Shown here: piece by piece, positions 1 to 6,849 of the stretch
Layout: the number at the start of each line of letters is the position of its first letter
How positions within the stretch are numbered: position 1 is the first letter of the stretch
Source: an uncultured Eubacterium sp.
GTDB lineage: Bacteria > Bacillota > Clostridia > Lachnospirales > Lachnospiraceae
Assembly: GCA_934317205.1 (NCBI GenBank)
Contig: CAKREL010000027.1
Span: 1-23,686 of the forward strand
Reading direction: 5' to 3'
Length of the DNA stretch: 23,686 bases
Program-made: the position numbers and the translations under genes
The notes under the pieces: model-generated
What the model was told of the DNA's origin: nothing
What the model saw: the letters and a program-made list of their open reading frames with translations, nothing else
Databases searched by the model: none

Positions 1-6
1 TGCTAT

Positions 7-24
7 GCCCGCCTTTGTGCGGGC
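7..24. repeat. Short GC-rich hairpin
   Basis: GCCCGC (7-12) pairs with GCGGGC (19-24) around a six-base loop. It is followed on the plus strand by TACTTTTAT, so it could be the terminator of a plus-strand gene lying left of the window. The T tract is interrupted, so this is uncertain. Confidence 0.4.
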
Positions 25-39
25 TACTTTTATATCAAG

Positions 40-58
40 AGTTCTCCAAAGGAGAACT
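40..58. repeat. Perfect 8-bp hairpin with AAA loop
   Basis: AGTTCTCC (40-47) and GGAGAACT (51-58) form a perfect stem around AAA. It sits 15 bases after the previous hairpin and 10 before the next inverted repeat, in a cluster of palindromes with no coding potential. Confidence 0.5.
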
Positions 59-68
59 TTCCTATAAA

Positions 69-130
69 GCAAGAAAGTGTGCTATCACACACTTACGCGA
101 ATAAAATCATCAATAGCACAGCTTTCTTGC
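69..130. repeat. Long inverted repeat with competing inner hairpin
   Basis: The left arm (69-85, GCAAGAAAGTGTGCTAT) matches the reverse complement of the right arm (113-130) with one bulged base. The left arm overlaps a second perfect hairpin, GTGTG-CTAT-CACAC (77-90), so two exclusive folds are possible. No ORF of note covers it. Whether it is a MITE-like repeat or a transcribed structure cannot be decided here. Confidence 0.55.
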
Positions 131-203
131 CCGCGCCGAGCACGCTTGCGAAGCAATAATTTCTTTTCGTGCGAGTGCGCATCGTTTGCACGAAGTGCTT
201 TTG

Positions 204-237
204 TTTGATAGGAAATTCATCGTAATTTCCTATCAAA
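204..237. repeat. Perfect 14-bp inverted repeat
   Basis: TTTGATAGGAAATT (204-217) and AATTTCCTATCAAA (224-237) form a perfect stem around the six-base loop CATCGT. It directly abuts the terminator-like hairpin at 243-287. The stretch 131-203 before it holds no gene that I can see. Confidence 0.6.
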
Positions 238-287
238 TGAAAAAGGCTTCGGACATTGTGATGATATAATCACTCATCCGAAGCCTT
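238..287 (-). terminator. Rho-independent terminator, minus strand
   Basis: AAGGCTTCGGA (243-253) pairs with TCCGAAGCCTT (277-287), with an inner GTGAT/ATCAC stem. Read on the minus strand the hairpin ends in TTTTT. It is the first convincing terminator downstream of the ABC-F gene, about 200 bases past its stop codon. Confidence 0.6.
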
Positions 288-339
288 CTGTAGGCTACTC
301 TTCCTCTATATGCACTGCAATCTACACTTCGTTTCGGTC

Positions 340-378
340 GGCGCAAAACCATTGTCTCCCAGACAATGGTTTTGCGCC
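340..378. repeat. Perfect 18-bp palindrome with CCC loop
   Basis: The stem 340-357 pairs without mismatch with 361-378 around CCC (arm begins GGCGCAAAACC). There is no T tract on either side, so it is not a standard terminator. A diverged copy lies at 5776-5814. A smaller hairpin, CAAATAT/ATATTTG, lies between it and the ABC-F gene at 442-462. Confidence 0.75.
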
Positions 379-483
379 CTCGCGGAGCGTTTATCATTTC
401 ACTATCTAAGGGGCTGAAAAGCCTGTAAAACAAGGAAAGTTCAAATATCATATCAATATTTGTCTCAAATACTTCCGCAATTC

Positions 484-2076
484 CTACAATACATTCTTTG
501 CTTCTTTCCACTTACCATCTCTGAGCAGTGCATTGATCCGCACTTCCTTTTCCACACGAATGCGCTCTGCCTCAAAAATATCACTTTCAAAATATTTTTT
601 ATAAATACTCTTGCGGTAAGCTCTTCCGCTCTGCTCACGAACAGTTCCATTCTCAAGTAATAATATACGGTCTGCACAGTTTGCAACAGTATAAAAATCA
701 TGTGTTACCATGAGCACGGTTCCCTGATACTCTTTGATTGCTTTTTCAAGGGCAATCTGTGCATAAGTATCCAGATGGCTGGACGGCTCATCCAAAAATA
801 AGATTTCTGCATCTGATTCGCACAATGCTCGAAGCTGTTTGATATTCCGCTCGCCGCCGGAAAGCTGCTCCGGATCATCATCAAAAATCTGAGTGTAATA
901 ACCGATTCGGTCAGCATCTGACTTCATGCTTTCATAAATATCTTTCAGCATACTGGATTTTCCGGTTCCGTTTGCACCAACGATGGCAACTTTCTCGCCT
1001 GCTTTGATATCAAAAGAAACATTTTTCAGCAATTCACGTTCAAAGGAAAGAGCATAATCTTTCACGGAGATCACAACCGGTGCATGTTCCGGGTCAAAAT
1101 CCTCCGGCAGTTCCACCTCCGGGAAAGTAAAATCATATCCATGATTTTCAATAAACGGATTTTTACACTGTCTTGCCTGCAGCCGCTCCAGATAAGATAC
1201 GCGGGCTTTGAGCTGTCTTCCTTTCGCCGGATTATCGATGTAAGTTGCTTCTGAACGAATCTTCTCAATCAGCTTTTCCTGCACTGCGATCCACTCAGCA
1301 TCTTTTGTAGCCTGCTCTGCCATCTGAACTTTTGTCTCCAGCATCGCCTGATTATACTCCGCAAAAGTACCCGGAAATTCCTGAAGTTCCATATTTTCCA
1401 GATGAAGGATCTTGTTGAAGCACTGGCTTAACAGCAGTCGATTATGGGAAATCGCAATGATGGTTCCCTCATAATTATTGATCAATTTGGAAAGACCAAT
1501 GATATTTTCAAAATCAAGAAATACATCCGGCTCATCCATGATCAGAAGCTGCGGTTTCAAAAGCATACTCCGGATAATAGATAAAAGCTTGAACTCTCCA
1601 CCGGAAATTTTTGTGACAGAAGTATCTTCCAGTGCTGTCATCCCTGCAATCGCAAGTTCTTTTCGGATATTGGAATCATAATTATACGCATCCATAGCAT
1701 CCATCTCATCCAATACTTTCTGATAACGGCCATACACCTCATCCATATCCTCTGCCGTCTCCATTTCCGCACAAATGGCCTCTGATTTTTTCTGCAGTTC
1801 CACAAATGGTTTTGCCAGAAAATCAAATGCTGAAATGTCCTCTGTCTCATGCTTTACAAACTGTGGAATGTAACCGATCCGCGCGGCTTCATCTTTTTCA
1901 ATTTTTCCATCGTATAAATAGTCATCCGTGTGGATGATCATGTCGATCAGTGTGCTCTTCCCTGTGCCATTACTGCCGATAAGTGCTGCATGGTCACCCT
2001 CGACAATTTCAAAACAAATTTCATTATATAACTCCTTCTGTGGAAACCCGAAGGAAACATCCTCAAATTTTATCAT
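484..2076 (-). CDS. ABC-F family ATPase (ribosome-protection type likely)
   Basis: This is a soluble protein of 530 residues with two ABC ATPase domains and no membrane segments, the ABC-F layout. Such proteins act on the ribosome, and some protect it from antibiotics. Domain 1 has Walker A GSNGTGKST (about 34-42), signature ISGGEF (about 157-162) and Walker B LLIMDEP (about 177-183). An alpha-helical linker follows (about 230-310). Domain 2 has GANGTGKSS (about 367-375), LSGGE (about 405-409) and ILFLDEPSSHLD (about 425-436). I place the start at MIKFEDVSF, because GATGAGG lies 6 bases upstream of that ATG; the longer reading adds eight residues without a better site. It follows the sensor kinase gene by 74 bases and is probably cotranscribed with it. 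That context suggests a drug- or peptide-induced resistance factor. The exact ABC-F subfamily and its substrate are not determined. Confidence 0.88.
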   Translation of the reverse strand: MIKFEDVSFGFPQKELYNEICFEIVEGDHAALIGSNGTGKSTLIDMIIHTDDYLYDGKIEKDEAARIGYIPQFVKHETEDISAFDFLAKPFVELQKKSEAICAEMETAEDMDEVYGRYQKVLDEMDAMDAYNYDSNIRKELAIAGMTALEDTSVTKISGGEFKLLSIIRSMLLKPQLLIMDEPDVFLDFENIIGLSKLINNYEGTIIAISHNRLLLSQCFNKILHLENMELQEFPGTFAEYNQAMLETKVQMAEQATKDAEWIAVQEKLIEKIRSEATYIDNPAKGRQLKARVSYLERLQARQCKNPFIENHGYDFTFPEVELPEDFDPEHAPVVISVKDYALSFERELLKNVSFDIKAGEKVAIVGANGTGKSSMLKDIYESMKSDADRIGYYTQIFDDDPEQLSGGERNIKQLRALCESDAEILFLDEPSSHLDTYAQIALEKAIKEYQGTVLMVTHDFYTVANCADRILLLENGTVREQSGRAYRKSIYKKYFESDIFEAERIRVEKEVRINALLRDGKWKEAKNVL

Positions 2077-2150
2077 TTTATACCTCATCATTTTTTTCAC
2101 TGTTTTTGCTTATTCTAACAGCATTTCTGTCCAAGGACAATCTTTTATTC

Positions 2151-3212
2151 TTAATCCCTGAAATCAATCGCCCCGTTTGAAAAACCAACACTTACGTTGG
2201 TACCCTCTCCCATTTCGGACTGTATCTGGATTGTATGTCCCAGCTTTTGTAACGCTTCTCTGCATAGATACAGTCCAATTCCTGTAGACTGTTTATCCTC
2301 ATGACCGTTAAACCCGGTATATCCCTTTTCAAATACCCTTGGTATGTCTTCATTGCAAATACCGATACCTGTATCCCGGATCTCCAGCCAGATCTGCTGT
2401 GATTCTTCCCGTACTTCAATGGTAATCTCTCCTTCTGAAGTATACTTGACTGCATTGGAAAGTAGCTGTTCTAATACAAACGCAAGCCACTTTTCATCTG
2501 AAATAACCGTCGCTTCTGTTTTTTCATAATGCATGTGGATTTTCCGACGGATCATGATTTTTGCATATTTGTGGATGACCTGACGGATTACAGTATCCAG
2601 CGATACCTGTGTTAAAATGTAATCGTTTGAGGTACTGTTGAGCCGTTGATACTGCAATGCCATTCCCACGTATTCTTCAATCCGAAACAATTCTTCCTCA
2701 ATATCTGTCACATTCTGAATCTGTTTCAGATAAAGTTCTTCTGAAATTTTTTCCTGCGATTCTGCCTCCCCCAGCTCACTGCGTTCCATCTGAAGTAAAA
2801 GCTGAAGGCCTGCGATCGGTGTCTTTATCTGGTGTACCCACTTAGCATAATAATCCTTCATCTCTGATTGCTGCCTGGCGGTACTATTCAAGGTCAGCTG
2901 TCGCTCGATATTCGCATTTTCCACAAGCTGTCCCAACAGTTCTTCTGTCACATCCTCTGTCTCCGGCAGTTTCAATTCACCGGAAAACGGTTGCTGTAAC
3001 ATATCCTTCAGATACCGCACTTTCCGATAAAAACGGATGTACGCAATGCATGCTGCAAATGCAATGATGCACATATCCAAAATTCCCGCATAGATGAGAT
3101 CCCCGTTTGGGCGTCCGATCAAAAATAAATAAAACACATGCATACAAAGCAAAACAGCGCTCAGGATCAGCCACTCTATATTTCGTTTGATAAAACTTTT
3201 TACGGTTTTCAT
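2151..3212 (-). CDS. Bce-type (intramembrane-sensing) sensor histidine kinase
   Basis: This 353-residue membrane kinase has two close N-terminal helices (about 14-33 and 40-60) with almost no outside loop. That is the hallmark of BceS-like kinases, which sense through a partner transporter rather than directly. The H box is WVHQIKTPI with the phospho-accepting His at 127. The N box is EQLLSNAVKY (Asn 253), with DTGIG (280-284), the F box RVFEKGYTG and STGIGLYL (about 309-316) after it. Its ATG overlaps the regulator's stop codon as ATGA, so the two are translationally coupled. No BceAB permease pair is visible in the window. The family role is known; the ligand is not. Confidence 0.92.
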   Translation of the reverse strand: MKTVKSFIKRNIEWLILSAVLLCMHVFYLFLIGRPNGDLIYAGILDMCIIAFAACIAYIRFYRKVRYLKDMLQQPFSGELKLPETEDVTEELLGQLVENANIERQLTLNSTARQQSEMKDYYAKWVHQIKTPIAGLQLLLQMERSELGEAESQEKISEELYLKQIQNVTDIEEELFRIEEYVGMALQYQRLNSTSNDYILTQVSLDTVIRQVIHKYAKIMIRRKIHMHYEKTEATVISDEKWLAFVLEQLLSNAVKYTSEGEITIEVREESQQIWLEIRDTGIGICNEDIPRVFEKGYTGFNGHEDKQSTGIGLYLCREALQKLGHTIQIQSEMGEGTNVSVGFSNGAIDFRD

Positions 3213-3880
3213 CCAATTCGATACCCGATTCCTTTCTTGGTCAGAATGAATTCTTCCAACCCGATGGTAGATAACTTTTTCCGCAGACGGTTCACATTTA
3301 CAGACAATGTATTTTCATCTACATAAGCATCACTTTCCCAGAGTTTTTCCATCAATTCTTCACGACTGACGATTTTTTCTTTATGTCCCATCAACGTCTG
3401 CAAAATCTTCAGTTCATTTTTCGTCAGTTCAATCTGCTGGCCGTTCCATATCAGAGTTGCGTCCATGAGATTCAGTACTGCACCTTTGTGCTCCATAATA
3501 CTGCTGCTTCCCACAAAATCATAACTTCTGCGCAACAAGGCCTGAATCTTCGCCGTCAGTACTTCCAGATCAAAAGGCTTCGGAATAAAATCATCTCCCC
3601 CCATATTCATTGCCATGACGATATTCATATTATCTGCCACTGATGAGAGGAAAACCACAGGTACTTTTGATATTTTGCGAATTTCTGTGCACCAGTAATA
3701 TCCATTGTAAAAAGGAAGTCGGATATCCATCAGCACAAGCTGCGGGGCAAATGCCACAAACTCCGTCATAATCTGGCTGAGGTCTTCTGCCACATGTACT
3801 TCAAAGTCCCATTTTTCCAAATGTCTTTTTATCATTTTCCCGATGGTCTCATCGTCTTCTACGCAAAAAATTCGATACAT
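3209..3880 (-). CDS. BceR-like OmpR-family response regulator
   Basis: This regulator has 223 residues, with a receiver domain (1-118) and a winged-helix DNA-binding domain (about 128-222). The acidic pocket is EDD (8-10), the phosphorylated Asp is D52 in LVLMDIRLP and the conserved Lys is K101 in PKPFD. The stretches PFYNGYYWC and DNMNIVMAMNMGGDDFI are typical of regulators paired with intramembrane-sensing kinases that respond to cell-wall peptides. Weak GAAAGG precedes the ATG. It is the first gene of a probable three-gene operon with the kinase and the ABC-F ATPase. The upstream region holds the inverted-repeat element at 3948-4056, and I could not pick a convincing promoter there. Confidence 0.93.
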   Translation of the reverse strand: MYRIFCVEDDETIGKMIKRHLEKWDFEVHVAEDLSQIMTEFVAFAPQLVLMDIRLPFYNGYYWCTEIRKISKVPVVFLSSVADNMNIVMAMNMGGDDFIPKPFDLEVLTAKIQALLRRSYDFVGSSSIMEHKGAVLNLMDATLIWNGQQIELTKNELKILQTLMGHKEKIVSREELMEKLWESDAYVDENTLSVNVNRLRKKLSTIGLEEFILTKKGIGYRIG

Positions 3881-3947
3881 AACTGCAGCCTTTCTGATTT
3901 ATAAAATTTATAAAAAATATAAAAGAATCTCTAAGAATACTTACTTT

Positions 3948-4056
3948 TGTTACAGTTTACTCATTATGTAAAGCGAACATTCGCAATCCACTTTCGCTAC
4001 TTGCTCATGAACGCACGTGAGACTTGACATATGATTCTGATGAATGAGCTGTAACA
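3948..4056. repeat. Inverted-repeat element between divergent genes
   Basis: Outer arms TGTTACAG + CTCATT (3948-3955, 3960-3965, four bulged bases between) pair with AATGAG + CTGTAACA (4043-4056). Inside are GTAAAGCGAACATTCGC (3968-3984), whose relatives lie at 9577 and 21646, and GAACGCACGTGAGACT (4009-4024), whose exact inverted copy lies at 21471-21486. The rest of the 300-base gap 3881-4180 is AT-rich sequence and the presumed promoters. It may be a MITE-like element or a folded transcript. Confidence 0.6.
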
Positions 4057-4086
4057 CACTTTTTTCCTATTGTAACAGATTTTTCC

Positions 4087-4114
4087 TTGCTGTGTGGAAA
4101 AAATATGGTATCAT
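4087..4114 (+). promoter_or_regulatory. Possible promoter of the cardiolipin synthase gene
   Basis: TTGCTG (4087-4092) and TATCAT (4109-4114) are separated by 16 bases. A TATACT at 4119-4124 is an alternative -10. Either would give a leader of about 50-60 bases before the ATG at 4181. Confidence 0.4.
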
Positions 4115-4180
4115 AATCTATACTATACAACTCGTACATGTATGTTTTTGTATCCCTATGATAGAAAGGTTGATATTACT

Positions 4181-5749
4181 ATGGCAAAAACACATCATCA
4201 TACAATGGAAGGAAGAAGTAAAACCAAAAACAGTGTGAAACGACTTTTCTTCTGCCTGCTGGCAATTTTTCTTCAGATTGCCTTTGTTATTACTGTTATA
4301 AACCACCTGAACACACAGATGCCATGGATCAATGCATTCACTAAAATTTTTGTTTTAATTCTTATTTTTTATATTTACAGCAAAAATAAGACCTCTTCCT
4401 TAAAAATGCCCTGGATTATTTTGATTTTAATTATGCCAGTACTTGGCGTCAGCTTGTATCTGATGTTTCAGACAAACAAAGGTACCCGCAATATGCGCAG
4501 ACGTTATCAGGAAATCGATGCCATTTTGCTGCCGTGTCTGCCTCCAAATCCTGACATTTCGCATCGGCTAAAAAAGCATTTTGCTGCAGCCGGAAGTATT
4601 TCTGATTATTTATACCGGAATGCATTTTATCCTGTTTATCAAAATACAGATATTACTTATTACCCGGAAGCCATACAAGGACTTAATGCTCAGCTTGCAG
4701 ACCTGGCAAAAGCTGAAAAATTTATTTTTATGGAATATCATGCTATTGAAAATGCCGATGCCTGGCAAAAAATCCAGGATGTACTGGCAGAACGGGCAAA
4801 AGCAGGTGTCGAAGTGCGTGTTTTTTATGATGACATGGGTTCCATAAGTTTTCTGAATCATGATTTTGCAAAACAGCTGGAAGCGCTTGGTATCTCCTGC
4901 CGTGTATTTAATCCCTTTGTTCCGGGTGTTAATTTATTTTTGAATAACCGCGATCATCGCAAAATTACCGTCATTGATGGAAAAATAGGCTTTACCGGCG
5001 GTTACAATCTTGCTAATGAATATTTTGGATTTTCTCATCCGTATGGAGAATGGAAAGATACTGGCATTCGGCTTGAAGGAGATGCTGTCAGATCCCTGAC
5101 CATCACATTTCTCGAAATGTGGAATGCCATCAAAAAGAGTCTGCCAAGCGATCGTTCTTTTGAACCTTACCTGCCAAAATATCAGTATCAGGCATTACAA
5201 CGTGGCTATATCCAGCCTTATGCTGACAGCCCTCTGGATGATGAGCAGGTGGGAGAAGAAGTCTATATCAGTATGGCTAATAAAGCGGAGCATTACTGCT
5301 GGTTTATCACACCTTATCTGATCATTACCGATGAAATGTCGCATGCACTTTCTCTTGCAGCCAAACGTGGAGTAGATGTTCAGATCATCACACCTGGAAT
5401 TCCTGATAAAAAGCTGGTCTACAGCGTTACCCGTTCCTTTTATCATCAGCTGGTTTCTAACGGAGTTCGGATTTTTGAATGGTCACCCGGATTCTGCCAT
5501 GCCAAAATGAGCATTGCCGATGATCGTATGGCTACCTGTGGAACGATCAATCTGGATTATCGCAGCCAGTATCACCATTTTGAAAATGGCTGTTTCATGG
5601 TAGATTGCCCGGCAGTTGATGAGATAAAACACGATTTCAAACATACGTTTTCGCAATGCCGTGAAGTGACAGAAAAATACAGAACCGGACTAGGTGCTCA
5701 TCTGCGTCTGGGGCAGTTGATTTTACGGTTATTTGCACAGCTAATGTAA
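4181..5749 (+). CDS. cls: Cardiolipin synthase (phospholipase D superfamily)
   Basis: This membrane enzyme of 522 residues joins two phosphatidylglycerol molecules into cardiolipin. Hydrophobic segments lie at about 20-41, 49-66 and 76-95, as in bacterial Cls. Two PLD catalytic motifs follow: HRKITVIDGKIGFTGGYN (His about 259) and HAKMSIADDRMATCGTINLD (His about 440), both with H-x-K-x4-D intact. I chose the start MAKTHHHT because GAAAGG lies 11 bases upstream. The longer open frame from 4094 has no ribosome site and would begin next to the likely promoter. The gene stands 105 bases before a CDF transporter on the same strand. Membrane-lipid adjustment fits beside a cell-envelope stress system, but that link is inference. 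Confidence 0.93.
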   Translation: MAKTHHHTMEGRSKTKNSVKRLFFCLLAIFLQIAFVITVINHLNTQMPWINAFTKIFVLILIFYIYSKNKTSSLKMPWIILILIMPVLGVSLYLMFQTNKGTRNMRRRYQEIDAILLPCLPPNPDISHRLKKHFAAAGSISDYLYRNAFYPVYQNTDITYYPEAIQGLNAQLADLAKAEKFIFMEYHAIENADAWQKIQDVLAERAKAGVEVRVFYDDMGSISFLNHDFAKQLEALGISCRVFNPFVPGVNLFLNNRDHRKITVIDGKIGFTGGYNLANEYFGFSHPYGEWKDTGIRLEGDAVRSLTITFLEMWNAIKKSLPSDRSFEPYLPKYQYQALQRGYIQPYADSPLDDEQVGEEVYISMANKAEHYCWFITPYLIITDEMSHALSLAAKRGVDVQIITPGIPDKKLVYSVTRSFYHQLVSNGVRIFEWSPGFCHAKMSIADDRMATCGTINLDYRSQYHHFENGCFMVDCPAVDEIKHDFKHTFSQCREVTEKYRTGLGAHLRLGQLILRLFAQLM

Positions 5750-5775
5750 CTTCTATTGAAACGCATGTACGGCTT

Positions 5776-5814
5776 GGTGCAAAACGATTATCTCCCAGCC
5801 AATGCGCGTTTTAC
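5776..5814. repeat. Diverged copy of the 340-378 palindrome
   Basis: Aligned to 340-378, the first 29 bases match at 25 positions, including TCTCCCAG at the centre. The right arm is rearranged but still pairs: GGT-AAAACG with CGTTTTACC. It lies between cls and the CDF gene and is not an obvious terminator, since no T tract follows. Confidence 0.55.
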
Positions 5815-5854
5815 CGATATTAAAAATTATACACATAGAAAATGAGGTTTTAAT

Positions 5855-6808
5855 ATGCATGTAGGAAAGAAAACACAGAAAAGAGAAAAATCAGCGATGA
5901 CGCTGTCTCTGTACGGCAGTCTGGCCTTTGCCATCGTAGAAATTGGCATGGCTGTTTTTTCCGGTTCTCAGGCGGTACTTCTGGATGCGGTTTATGACAG
6001 CGTGGAATTTTTTATGATGCTCCCATCCATTTTTCTAATTCCGCTGCTATACCGTCCTTCGAGTGAACAGCACCCTTTTGGATATACCCAGGTGGAAACT
6101 GGATTTGTAGTAGTCAAAGGTGCCATCATGGCAGCGGTTACTTTTGGACTGATTTTCAACAATATCCACTTGCTGCTTCACGGTGGGCATAAAGTATCCT
6201 TTCATACGATTTCCGCTTTTGAACTTTTTGCCTGCGCACTGAGTCTGACCATGGCCATCTGTCTCTATTTAAAAAATAAACATATGAGTTCACCGCTGGT
6301 AAATATTGAATTACAGACCTGGAAGATTGACTGCGTGGTTTCCCTTGGAATGGCAATCGCCTTTTTTCTTCCTATCATTGTTCCATTCGCATGGTTTCAA
6401 CGTCTGACACCATATCTGGATCAGATCATCACCATCGTATTGTCTGCATTCATGCTGCCGACACCGATCAAAACGGTTATTACCGGACTTCGTGATCTGA
6501 TGCTCTGGCCACCGGAAGCAGAAACTGTAGACGATATCAAGGCAACCGTAGAACCGATCATTGGCTGTTATGGGCATAAAAATCTATACTATGACATTGT
6601 ACGCACCGGACGAAAACTCTGGATCAGTGTATACATTACCTTTGATAAGGACATTATCTCGCTGTCAAAATTCCAGATCTTGCAGACAAAATGCATTGCT
6701 GCCCTGGCTGAGAAATATCAGAATTTTTATTTTGAACTGCTGCCAGACATTCAGCTGGACAGCATGGATGAGCAAAAAATCAAAGCTCACACAGAGGAAG
6801 AAAACTAA
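5855..6808 (+). CDS. Cation diffusion facilitator (CDF) family transporter
   Basis: This is a predicted membrane antiporter of 317 residues, from a family that exports divalent metals such as zinc, manganese or iron. Visible family marks are D44-x3-D48 in LLDAVYDSVE and HPFGY (73-77) followed by an acidic E81. About six hydrophobic segments precede a soluble C-terminal domain (about 220-317), the usual CDF order. The TM5 site that normally reads H/D-x3-D appears as T155-x3-D159, so one metal ligand differs. TGAGG lies 7 bases upstream of the ATG. The gene may be read from the cls promoter. It converges with the GH3 gene across 41 bases with no strong terminator. The metal is not predictable. 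Confidence 0.85.
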   Translation: MHVGKKTQKREKSAMTLSLYGSLAFAIVEIGMAVFSGSQAVLLDAVYDSVEFFMMLPSIFLIPLLYRPSSEQHPFGYTQVETGFVVVKGAIMAAVTFGLIFNNIHLLLHGGHKVSFHTISAFELFACALSLTMAICLYLKNKHMSSPLVNIELQTWKIDCVVSLGMAIAFFLPIIVPFAWFQRLTPYLDQIITIVLSAFMLPTPIKTVITGLRDLMLWPPEAETVDDIKATVEPIIGCYGHKNLYYDIVRTGRKLWISVYITFDKDIISLSKFQILQTKCIAALAEKYQNFYFELLPDIQLDSMDEQKIKAHTEEEN

Positions 6809-6849
6809 TACTTCTCCGCCAGGAGTGTTTATCTCAGCTGAAGATGGAA

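Noticed and set aside
233..511. Minus-strand open frame of 92 codons downstream of the ABC-F gene
   Set aside because: It runs through the palindromes at 243-378, has no ribosome site and no protein-like composition; it is most likely chance.
3950..3971. BceR-type operator (TTACA/TGTAA arms) upstream of the regulator
   Set aside because: The arms are 12 bases apart instead of the expected short spacing and coincide with the inverted-repeat element, so the match is weak.
4094..4180. Longer N-terminus for cardiolipin synthase
   Set aside because: There is no ribosome site, and it would begin inside or next to the likely promoter; the start at 4181 is better supported.
6809..6849. Terminator between the convergent CDF and GH3 genes
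   Set aside because: Only a four-base stem (CTCC/GGAG) without a T tract is present.
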